Source: Takakia lepidozioides (Eukaryota; Streptophyta; Takakiopsida; Takakiales; Takakiaceae). From it: DNA of 64,000 nt. A model generated the notes under the pieces. That model did not search any database, was not told the DNA's origin, and saw only the letters and a list, made by a program, of their open reading frames with translations. This document shows, piece by piece, positions 53,755 to 64,000 of the stretch. The translations under genes were made by a program, and so were the position numbers. Position 1 is the first letter of the stretch. The number at the start of each line of letters is the position of its first letter. Where the stretch lies: the NCBI GenBank assembly GCA_030704615.1, contig CM060733.1, positions 49,664,001 to 49,728,000 of the forward strand, given 5' to 3'.

Positions 53755-56700
53755 TCAGAAAGTTTTGTGCTCCAGGTTCCGTAGTACAACCCGTGCAAAT
53801 ACTTTGGCCTGTAGAGGGGCAGTGGCTGCTGCAGCAACTGTGCGCAAAACCCGGCCTGCACCAGCCTTCTGCAGAAGACTTGCATGATGCATGGCATGCC
53901 TCCCTCCTGGCATTGTGAACTGTGAATCCCTTCCCCAAATACTAGGTGCATTAGAGTCTGAGGGCACTCCCACATGGCATAAGGGTGCAAGAGACATATA
54001 CAGTCAAGATTACCACAGCAAACAACTAGATTCCAACGTGAATTTAACTCTCCCATACAGTAAAACAGAACAGCACCTGAAGAAGAGCAAAGGCAGCACA
54101 ACATCGCAAAACCGCAGCACCATTGCGAAGCATAGCCACAAACCTTCCCACTTCGGCTCCACTGCACACAGTGCACACACCGCTTGACTATTCAAATCAC
54201 CATCATTGCATGCTGCTGGAATTTCCTAAGGTCACTTCAGGGAGCCTTAGCAAACCCCATTCCAACCTATTATTGGGTACAATCTCTTATTTTGAGTACA
54301 TACCCCTCCTATACTTCCAGCTCAACATTGGATGCAATAATTCTAAATTAGTCCAACTAGCCAAGCTCAAGTACAACTGAATCCTACTACACACATGTTT
54401 GCACTCAAGAAATCAAACCAGCAGTACCCAGTCGCAAATGCAACCCTGCTGAAAGGCTCAAACATACACATTGGAAACATATGCAACCAATGTTGGAATT
54501 CTACCATGTTATTATCCAGCAGCCCTCTATGCATCCTTTACATAAACTCCCACTGTGGAACTTCACTGAACCAAGAGAAAATAAATTGCCACTGCTCAAA
54601 CCCAAAACCCTTGTATACAATTTTCTCATGGAAAAGCTAGAGTGTGATCCACTATACTGTGACTATTCCAACAAAGAGGTAGCCGGCTGAAGTACACTAC
54701 TGCCCAACAGTACATTCACACTTTCACATGCTAGGATAATGATGTCAGAGGCACTCTTGAAAAAGGTGTCTTCACCATCCTATTGAATTTGAAAACATTG
54801 CATAATGAAAATTACTCATTACCTAAGAAGAAAGACACAAATCCAGGAAAAGAAGTAACCTGCAGCGAAGATGCCCAGCCTCTGGTATACGTGCCGCTTC
54901 AGCAACTTGCATGAGGGCCGTAGGAGCCCATGAGGTGGCAGCAACCACAAGGGCCTGTGGGTTTGAAAATTCCTGAACAAAAGCTTCAATGTGTTGCATA
55001 GCCAAACGTCTTGCCCCATCCAAGCTCCCAATCCCTCTTCCATTATTCTCACCCATCATCAATCCTGATACGACCTCATCCATCCTGCATGATAGAATCC
55101 ATCCAAGAACCATGGGTGTACTGCAAGATAACTACACAATATTGAGGACACCAAGGAAACAGAACCACATTACTGATGATTCTAAAACACACCATGCATT
55201 CTAAAACCAAAATGGCCCCATCAACCAATCTTTTCAATGCATCAAGACCAATCTCTACCCTTGCAATGGGACACCCAGTGTTTTTCGACCTCCGTTCACT
55301 AACTGAACACAGCACTCATCACAAGTGCACATTATGAAGCAATCAAGTGCTGTAAGGGAAAATTTAGCGCTAATATAGCAACAATCTGCAAAAGTCAGGA
55401 ACGTAGTCACATAACCACAGGGAGCCGACGCGGGCAGCTAGGGCAATAGGCAACACAAGAGACATCAAAATGTTGTACCTGCCGTCAAACATGTAGGCAA
55501 GCGCCAGAGCAGCCATGAACTGTGCCATCTTTGATTTAGATGAAGAACACAAATGCACCAGTGCAGGAACACCCTCCTCCTCAACTATGCGCAATGCATT
55601 TCCTGGATTGAAGGCTAGGTTCCACAGGGCTCCAGCAGCAGTTTCATGTACATCCTACCACCAAAATGTGGACCACTCCCACAATATGTCATCAACTTGA
55701 GCACCATACATATACATATATACCCATCCATAGATAACTGGAATCAAGTTAGACAAACCTCTTGTAACCATCTCCAAATCCTCTTTCTACATATGCATGC
55801 AACATTGGGTTTCCCCCCCCCTACCTCCACCATTAGGCTGGAAGATGCAAAGGGTAAAACAGAATTTTGTCGACAACCAAGATGACAAAGCAATACTGTC
55901 AGAAGGAGGTTTCTCCATGGCAGAATAACAAGTCCCCAGGGGTCTAATAGATTCAGGGAGTTTTTTGATAACTTACCTCAAACTCAGACCGTGCAAGTGT
56001 AATAAGAGGGGCAACTCCACCTTCACGACCAATTGCTATGCTGGAAAAATGAAGAACAATCCAACGACCGACATTTGTTATCCAACTGACAAAGCAACAT
56101 GCAACATCACCACTACAGCGGAAAATGCTGCTGCATCTCCTGTGTGATCTGAGTATAAGAGAGTGTCTTTACATACTTAAAATCCTGAGAGCATATGAAG
56201 CCTACCCTAATTCCCCGCACATACAGGATTTAGAAGTACAAGAGGTCCAACCATTCTACTTACATCTTCAAGTAGAGCAACAGGAGGCATTACCTGTTAG
56301 CTTCAGAAACTGAAAGACCCCAAAGGGCACCAGCAGCCCTCTCTTGCAATCCTTGGGATCCATTGCTGCAGCTTTGTGCCAGCACCACCTGCATCCTCAA
56401 GGACAAATCATTGCAAGGATCAGGCATCACGCAACAAATATCGACAGAACCCTTGTTGGGATTCATTAATCTTTGCATGGATGGTACAATTTTGCAGTAA
56501 AGCAGAGGCCAAGGACCTAAACCTCTCATCACTTGGAAGCTTTCCAATGTAACACCTATTTGTACTGTTGATGGATATCCATGGAAAACCCTACTGTATT
56601 TGTAAGTTAAAAGAAGAAACCCTTGCAAATAAAACCACTCACACCTTGCAGCAACTCACACTTTGAGAGTCTTCTACAATAAAGCTCAAACAAATAGAAT

Positions 56701-59700
56701 TGAAAGCAAACTGTATGAGCAGACTCACCAAGGCCTCGACACCACCAGCAGCTGCAATGGCCTCGCGATTCCTATCGTCAAAAGAGAGATTCCACAGAGC
56801 TCCAGCTGCCTCTTGCCTGTGATTGAAAAAGAACTCACCCTCAGCTTTTGCACAAGAAAGGATACGCATATACTATTCCAGTTAAACTGATGCTAAGACT
56901 GAACACATGCTTATAACTCTCACAGAAGAACAGAAAGCTGTTTACGCTTTTCCCAGCCCAGGACATCTGCATACCAGTGGCGCCCAAACGTTACAAATAT
57001 CAATGGGCTAGGGTAAATCCATACATCACCAGAGGAAAAACTGCACGACGCAGAATCTCCATGACAAAATAGGCCAACTTATCTTCAGAGGGAAATTAAA
57101 GTGAAGTAACACCAGGCCAACCTACCTGACGCCTTCATGAGTAGAGCAAGTGAGATGAACTAGAGCTTCAAGGGCACCCGCCTCTTGACCTACTGCAGCA
57201 TTGTTACCATTGCTGTCACCATGTGCTGCAAGGTTAGCCAAAGCACGAGCAGCCTGCCACAGAAAGGTACAGAGGTACATTCAGTAACACTCTTCCAAGA
57301 AACCCATTGTCTTCAGGAAAGGGAAACTTAAGCAGGGTTTTCTTCACAACAGCAAACACTCTGAATGATTGGGAGTGATCCACATCTCTCAACGATGCTC
57401 AAAAAAGGAGAAATTATCTTGTCCTTTGAGGACAGTGACAAGCTTGAATCTGACAGACTACAGATATCACATTATTTGTCCACACCCGTCATCCTTCAAA
57501 CAGAATTAGACAAACACCTGTTCTTGCACCCCCTCATGATTGCAGAAGCGAGCAAGATTGACAAGGGCATGGACGCCACCAGCCATTGCAACCTCCATGC
57601 TGCACTTATCGTCTGCTGCCAGGTTTGCTAATGCACCTGCTGCTCTCTCCTGCTATCCAAATGATCCCAAAGAACAAGACAAGCATCAGCAAACTTATAC
57701 ACAAGATGGAGGTAGGTGCAAGACTTGATAAAGGCAATACAGACTGACTGGGACACATCCATGAGACTAGAAAGCCAGAGCAGTGATGAATCTCAGCTTC
57801 TCCCAGATCATACTACTAACTTCCATACTACGAATGGTTAACTGCAAGTGAGAGAGCCATGTCTGATGGTTATGATCTAATATGGCAGACTGAAGAGTAC
57901 TCACCAGAACCCCTTCTCCACCAGAAGGCCACTTGAAAGCTAGATCCACCAATGCCTCGATAGCACCTGCTCCAGCTATAGCACCCTAGCAAAATCCATA
58001 GTATATATTATGGAACATCAGAAGCTATTTATGTTATGGAGTGAAATTTTCAGAACAAAAAACGCGAAAAATAATAGACCCCAAAACTTGAACAAGCACA
58101 GCGACAAATAGTCGTAAGCACTGACCCCTGACTCAACCAAAAGGCACCAATTGTTACCTTGTGCTCTTCACCAACAGAGAGGTTCCAGAGCCCACCAGCT
58201 GCCTCTTCCGCAACCCAACGGTTGGGAGATCTTGCCAGGGTTGCCAATATGCTGATCCCACCCTCCATGGCCACAGTCTTTGCAACTTCAGCATTCACGG
58301 ACAAGTTTGCTATAGCCTGCACATAGCAAAGAAACTGGAGTCGGAAGCTGCACAGCTACTGTAGAAATCAAGAGGTCGAGTATCACTCTTGCAGCCAACA
58401 CAAAACATAGATTCAGCAAGACCAGCTGTACTGCACTTTGGTAGTGTTACATTATCACACATCCTGTATCAACACAAAACTTCCTTTGCTTGCAAACTCT
58501 CAAAATAAACACTCAATGACAAATCTAACCAGTGATAAAGTAACTCAGTGGTGTGCCTCAAATGACTGCAAACTTGCTATTTCCTCTACTGCCAGACAAA
58601 GTACCTTTGCTGCTTCTGACTGCACACCTTCCCGGCAAGACTTTGCCAGATCCAAGAGGAATGCAATGCCACCTCCGTGCATTACTGCTTCCGCTCTTGC
58701 TGAATCCACAGTTGCATTCTCATCGTCAATGACCACAAATGTGGCCAGCGCAGTAGCTGCTCTTTCTTGCACATCCTCCTGCAGACTTTGCACAAGGCTT
58801 AACATCACCGCTGTACCTTGCTTTAGCCAGAAACTGTCCAAGCCAGGGATAGTTATCTCTGCAATTTTCAGTAATGCGTGAGAAAGCATCCACTCTATCC
58901 ATTTCGTAAGTTCCAAATCGCCACTCTGGCCTTGTGACGATTGAGGTGCTCCACAAACCACAGCTTGTTTTGAATCAGGAACTAAAGCATTCATACAAGA
59001 TAAAGCTGTCAATCCCTTGACAAGGTCGGCAAAACGTGAGAGCAAAATAGTGGATTTGGTAGAGTATGCAAGAGTGTCGCTGCCATCTTCCAGAACGGGG
59101 CAATTGAGCGCACACAAAACCCTTAACTCGGGTGCTGCAAGCAGCCTTGTGACAGCAGTTGGGGTGATATCAGTTCCAGAGACATCAAGGCCTGTCAAAT
59201 GAGGAATTGTGCTCCACAGTTGTCCTGCGATGTTCCAGGAAATGCATCTAGATCCTGCAACTGACAGAAACCGAAGGCTAGTCGCAGCAGATAAAGCCCC
59301 CTCATCTACCGAACTACATTCCAAAAACCCCAATTCCGTAAGGCCTTGGCAATGCTTCACCAGGGCTCCAATGGCGTCCCCGTCGACATCCCTCACACCT
59401 GATAGGCGCAGGCACCTCAGCTTTGGGCAGCACAAGGCTATTACTTTTATTGCCTCACTAGTGATTCTTTCACAGTCAGGCCCAAGTTGCAGGCTTTCTA
59501 GGGCCGAATGCCTTGCGACAACCATGGAGAGGGATGCATCTGAAAGATCTCTGCAACAATCCCCACTAAGAGCACGCAGCTCTCTTGCCTGTAGACCAAC
59601 AATAGCACTGGCAGCACCACCACCACGAAACCTGAGGCGTTGAAGCTTAGCACAACGTCCTGAGAGAGAGGCAACCATATCTGAGTCCAATGTGTGAGCC

Positions 59701-60065
59701 CGGAGATCTAGTGAAGTCCATAGGGAAGAGGAGGAAGCAAGTGAACGCCACGTCTTACAGACAGATGCCAAACTTGCCCTATCTCTGTGATTCAAAAGTG
59801 TGAACAAGCCAACCAATGTATCATCAGGAAGACATGTCCAATCTGCCTCCCGGCCTCCGTTCGAAAAGATCCAATTGCTGTTGCCTCCAGTCGCTAGAGT
59901 TTCAGAACAGAACACAGAGTCACCTCTGGGATGACCTGCTGGTCGGGCTTTCTTGTTGGGAATTGGTTTATCTTGATCGTCCAAAACTTTGTGCCGCCGT
60001 TTCTGACTATCATCAGCTGTTCCAACAATATGCCTCATCGCACTTCCTGCCACACGCTTAGACAC
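53755..60065 (-). CDS. ARABIDILLO: ARABIDILLO F-box/armadillo-repeat protein
   Basis: Homologue of the Arabidopsis ARABIDILLO proteins that promote lateral root branching; nuclear, with an F-box suggesting an SCF ubiquitin ligase. Twelve exons in transcript order: 60065-58605, 58316-58158, 57985-57905, 57649-57518, 57253-57126, 56816-56729, 56388-56294, 56040-55977, 55654-55479, 55084-54860, 54161-54077 and 53919-53755, in phase, 952 aa. A bipartite basic stretch (KRRHKV...NKKAR, about 22-41) looks like a nuclear localisation signal. The F-box (TCLPDDTLVGLFTLLNHRDR to SVCKTW) is at about 76-116, LRR-like units follow to about 330, then armadillo repeats such as AIANLSVNAEVAKTV, EEAAGGLWNLSVGEEHK, ERAAGALANLAADDKC, EAAGALWNLSFDDRNREAI and ERAAGALWGLSVSEAN. 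The C-terminus ends FARVVLRNLEHKTF. All domains are complete and no defects were seen. Confidence 0.95.
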
Positions 60066-60792
60066 TCATGGAAGGGGATGAATTGAAAGCACAAAGCTCC
60101 CCCTATGTACGTCGGTGAGGTACCTCGCCTAACCCTAGGAGTCACGCACAGACAGAATCAGGAACGCATATAAACCAAAACCAATCACCCTCAAGGCCAA
60201 TCGAATCCTTCCACACTCGCCATACATGTCGAAAACCAATTTAATGCATCCTCTCTCGGTGTCTATGTGCCTCCCATAAATTTATCGTATTGACACACCC
60301 CGTGACAATTCCAGTGTCGAGAACCGGAATAACTCATGGAGTTGTCGGCTGCCAAGATGGCGCAGTAACTGTCAGTGCGTTGCAAACATTACCTCCACAC
60401 CTCCTCCATGTCTGCACATGTGTGCAGACGATGACTGCCTAGACAGACACCACAATATGGATATATGGCCTTCTGAAACCCTCTGTATTCTCCTGAAACT
60501 CTCTGTAACTATAAATTCTAAGGCCACAGAGCAAACCTCATGTTTGCATAGCGAAATTGCATGCAACCTCACATGCAGACACAACCACACCGCTAGCGCT
60601 TCTTAGCGCAGATATCCGCTACATCAAACAACGTCAAATCCATCTCTTCTATCTCTTCAATCACTTGAATCTCTTCAACACAAATCCCAGATTGAAGCGA
60701 GCAGGGAAGGGATGGCAGGGGGCAAGCCTGCCCTCCAGCACCACAATAAGCACAAGAATCCCGCTGCTTGCCTGCGATCCCGGCCTTGAACC

Positions 60793-61110
60793 GACCGGCG
60801 CTGCGACGGGTAGCCCCCCGCCCGCTCTACCCTAACTACTCTCCCTGTTGTGAACGACGGGTTCTGCGGCGGGTGGCCCCCTGCCCGCTCTACCCTACCT
60901 ACTCTTCCTGTAGTTAACGACCCAATCTGCGGCGGGTAGCCCATCCTAACTACTCTTCCCGTAGTTAACGACCAAAGTTTCGACGGGTGGACCCCTGCCC
61001 GCGGGTACCCTAACCACCCTTCCTGTTGTTAACGACCGGCGCTGCTACGGGTGGCCCCCGCCCGCGATACTGTACCCTAACTACTCATCCCGTTGCTAAC
61101 GACCTCGCGC
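60793..61110. repeat. GC-rich minisatellite, about five imperfect copies
   Basis: Units begin at 60793, 60856, 60919, 60970, 61034 and (partial) 61101, so the period is about 51-67 bp. Each has GTTAACGACC or a variant, then (G/C)TGC(G/T)(A/G)CGGGT(A/G)GCCCC, CCCGC and TACCCTAACTACTC. It lies about 730 bp upstream of the ARABIDILLO start codon. Confidence 0.88.
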
Positions 61111-61514
61111 TGCTTTTGCCCTCCTCCTCGTATTTTAGGGCACTGCCACCGCACTGCAGCCGGTCCTATGTTCGACTCTTCGTTCCAAACATCCATCCAG
61201 CATTGACCATCGGATAATGGTCAGAAGGGACTTACTGGAATCAGCCAAAGTCGCATAGCAGACTTTGACTTTATTTTGGGAACAATACCAATATCCAAGT
61301 TACTACTAAATTTAAAAACGTTCTGATTGGCTATTTGTTTTAAATAGGTTTTTTTTTTAAATGACGGAGGCCCTGTTAATCAAATAAATGAGGAAAACAA
61401 CCTCAAAAATTAAACCCTGCAGTCACACTGGGTTTTTTTTTTCTTTTTTTTTCTTTTTTTTAATAGAAAGGGATAGGCTTTCCGAGTCATATTCATATCT
61501 TCTATTGACAAGGA

Positions 61515-61700
61515 GCATGTAGCCGAGTGATAATGGGCACATACCACGTTGGATGTGGTTGTGGGTTCAAACCACGGTCTGGTGTGTCATGAAGGTGTCC
61601 AGTGTCCACCTTTCAGCTGGAAGGCAGTAGCCCTTGTGGTGAAGTGACACCATAAGTTACACTCCCTTGGTGGAGCCATCATACTTTTCTTTTTCTTTCT
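61515..61700 (+). mobile_element. tRNA-derived SINE
   Basis: Has a pol III type internal promoter: A box TAGCCGAGTGATAATGGGC (61520-61538) and B box GGGTTCAAACC (61563-61573), about 25 bp apart, in a tRNA-like head. The unrelated body carries AAGGTGTCCAGTGTCCACC, GGAAGGCAGTAGCCCTT and GGTGAAGTGACACCATAAG, and a T-rich tail follows. The body recurs at 18487-18592. Confidence 0.8.
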
Positions 61701-63335
61701 TTTTATCTTTGATTTTCTTTCTTTTTCTTTCTCTAGAAAGTGTCGGGTTCGTCCCTTGCCGGGATGTTTGCTTCGTAGTTCATATATGCAAGGGTTAAGC
61801 TAGAGTTGCTCCGCCTTTCCCACATACGAAAGAAGGAATTTTAGTAGTCGTCATCCAATATTTACTTCACTTCGTGCAACATACTGAAAAACATCCCTCC
61901 TCCAAAATCTGTTTTCTACGACATCTATCTCGTATCTTTTTATTTTTTTATTTTTCTTTAAAGAAAGGGGACAGATGCCCTTTTAGTCAAATTAAATAAG
62001 AAGGTGTCACATTTGGTGGAAAAAATAACCAACACTGGGGCAGTGAAGGCTTACTGTGGGGGTTACATCCCCCATTATTTCTACAAAAGATCCGAAGTCT
62101 AGTTTTCTTTCTTCTCGAAATATTACTGAAATAATCAATTTTCTTAATAAGTTTGCCACCCGACCACCTTGTTGAGTACTGTCCACTTTTCTTTTTTTTT
62201 TAATGAAGGGGATGAAGCCCGAACATTTTATTGATAAGAGGGGAAAAAATAAACCCCTAGAGTCGTAGAGGAAAGTTGTGAATGCTTCACAAGGTAACTT
62301 TTGGTTTCTTTTTTTCTTTACTTTTTTTTCTTTTTTTTAAAGTAACATGGGACAGAGGCTCTTAAAGTTATTATTCTCTTGACTTATGCCAGTTAATGTG
62401 CCGCAATTTACTATACTATTCTTTATTTTATTTTATGACTGGGGATTCTATGGAATCCTGTTTCGGGTTTTGAGTACTTTTTGCAGATTTTATTATGTTT
62501 GATGATTCCAACTGCGTTTAAACTTCTGAAAACATGGCCCACCTTCTCAAAATGAAACAGTTGGTAAATTCTACTGAATTCTTTGATCTATCGACTGTTT
62601 AGAAAACGATCATGCAATTGGATCATGCAGGAGGGGCTATACAGAGTTGATTGTCTGCATGGCGAGACATAATTGACCAACAATTGGGCTCACACCGGTG
62701 GCAACTTTTTACCCATATTTAAGCTTCATGATGTTAGTGAGTGAACACTATAAGCTAGCCCTCACACTCTAAATAAAAGGTCCAATTTGTAAGTTGTCGT
62801 TCGTGGTTCTCTTTAAAAATTAAATATAGAATAAATAGCTCATAAAAAATCACGCACAGGGATTATGGGAGGGCTAATCGGATAATTACTATCTTTTGTA
62901 AATAATGAAATTTCTTTTAATTTATAATTAATTTTAAAATTGATAAAATTATTACCAATCTTCATCATCTTCCATGATCAATTGTCATCCATTGCCATTT
63001 TTATACCCAACTAGGGTAGCCTATGTCATTGGACCAAGTGTCCAGTGTCATCTCAGTAAAGTGCAATGTGTCTAGAGACCGTGCAGTTTGGGAGATCTCC
63101 ACGTCATTCTTCTAGGAAAGCCCACTTTGCTATTTTTCACGAATTCCAGCAACCAAAAACACTTGAAATTCCATATCTCCCACACCGCAGGCCAAAATTG
63201 TGAGACCAAACAAGTGCGCCACCTCATCGAGGGCTTTACTAAGCACCAAGGTTGGGCCCGCGCACCACTACGTTTAGGGGGGTTTAGCGACGCTGGCGCC
63301 TCTCCCGTGCGACGCCCCGCCACGTCCCCAATCTT

Positions 63336-63793
63336 GCGACGCCCAGGACATCGCAAACATAATGCCAAAATCCACAAAAACGTTGATTTTGGCCAAGTCC
63401 TCCATCGCAGCTTGGTTGTGACGCATTGGGGGTCAGCCCCTGGTGCGACCTTCTAGACGTCGGTTGGGAAGTTGCGACGCCTTGGGCATCACTTCAAGCA
63501 TCCCGAAAAAAATATAAAATAAATAAATAAAAATGTCATTTTTTATTTTTATTTTTTGGAAGGGGACTGAGGCCCTGCTCGAACTTTATATTTTTTAAAT
63601 GTGACGCCCCGGACGTTGCTTCAACGAGCCTAAAAAAAAAAAAAAACGTCGTTTTTTAAATGCGACACTCTAGGCATTGTTGTTGAGTTTTTTCTTTGGT
63701 TAGTCATTTGGGCAACGCGCCTCAAAATGACTTAATCATTTTTTGGTTTCTGCAATAGATGATACAGGAAAAGCGACGCCAGAGACGTCGCTT
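63336..63793. repeat. Scattered near-palindromic GCGACGCC...GACGTCGC motifs
   Basis: Short imperfect palindromes of about 19 bp recur at 63336 (GCGACGCCCAGGACATCGC), 63474 (GCGACGCCTTGGGCATCAC), 63602 (GTGACGCCCCGGACGTTGC), 63661 (GCGACACTCTAGGCATTGT) and 63774 (GCGACGCCAGAGACGTCGC). A/T-rich runs separate them. No coding frame is convincing. Confidence 0.7.
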
Positions 63794-64000
63794 ACATTTG
63801 AGTGACGCGAGAATTGCTGCTTTGAGGTCCTGATGAGCAACGGTCGTATGCATGAACTACCTTATGTACAATTAAATCATGAATTTGTGTGTAAATTTTA
63901 TAACTGATATGTTGGCAAGTGTGAAGTGTCTTACTATATGTATAATCTGGAGGTCTTGAGTTCAAATTTGTCTAACAACATGTTGAATGAATTAGGAATA

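Larger units (their letters stand above)
60066..64000. other. Gene-free, repeat-rich flank upstream of ARABIDILLO
   Basis: About 4 kb without a recognisable coding region. It includes the ARABIDILLO 5' flank, a minisatellite (60793-61110), a SINE (61515-61700), several poly(T)/poly(A) tracts with nearby short GGGACAGAGGCCC-like bits (for example near 61361, 61965, 62200 and 62340), and near-palindromic GCGACGCC motifs from 63336. The repeated poly(T)-then-(A/G)-rich arrangement suggests several decayed retroposon tails. Confidence 0.55.

Noticed and set aside
63088-63456. Open frame of 122 codons at the right end
   Set aside because: Composition follows the GCGACGCC repeats and adjacent low-complexity sequence; no motifs.

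Overview
This window is nuclear DNA of a land plant. The genes are rich in spliceosomal introns with GT-AG borders (plus one GC-AG), and they include plant-specific families: a cytokinesis-type callose synthase, ARABIDILLO, a SPARK-domain receptor kinase and LEA14. The intervening DNA is full of decayed non-LTR retrotransposons. A mitochondrial DNA insertion carries an rps4 gene in what looks like its unedited state, with several Pro, Ser and Arg codons where I recall Leu, Phe and Cys being conserved. That suggests a lineage with heavy mitochondrial C-to-U editing, such as a lycophyte, fern or hornwort. The species cannot be fixed from the sequence alone. Exon borders below were read by eye from splice sites, reading-frame phase and remembered family alignments; no search was run.

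Layout. 1-3007: no gene seen, one LINE fragment with perfect 20-bp target duplications. 3008-8603 (+): the C-terminal part of a GSL8/GSL10-type callose synthase whose 5' half lies outside the window or was not found. 9609-15370 (+): complete NDUFAF7/MidA-type mitochondrial methyltransferase (10 exons, 488 aa), with three stacked LINE 3' ends in one intron. 16226-27410 (+): complete MutS2 (20 exons, 906 aa), probably plastid-targeted. 28861-30780 (+): intronless SPARK receptor-like kinase. 31905-37099 (-): complete F-box/LRR protein of the FBL4 type (8 exons, 641 aa). 38459-39186 (-): complete two-exon LEA14 (151 aa).

40945-50000 (+) is a graveyard of gene pieces in one orientation: the RRM half of a BPA1-like protein, a defective LINE, part of a SERAC1-like alpha/beta hydrolase with a stop, and a clathrin heavy chain fragment missing internal exons. 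50035-50515 is another LINE fragment. 51605-about 52990 is a nuclear mitochondrial insertion (trnK-UUU, rps4, group II intron maturase remains). 53755-60065 (-): complete ARABIDILLO F-box/armadillo gene (12 exons, 952 aa). 60066-64000: no gene, but a GC-rich minisatellite, a tRNA-derived SINE and a field of near-palindromic motifs.

The intact genes are ordinary housekeeping or signalling genes with no sign of a shared pathway or operon-like arrangement. The unusual content is in the repeats: one LINE family lacking a poly(A) tail is present in at least eleven pieces, including repeated insertion at the same target, and the 41-51 kb segment looks like captured or decayed gene fragments.
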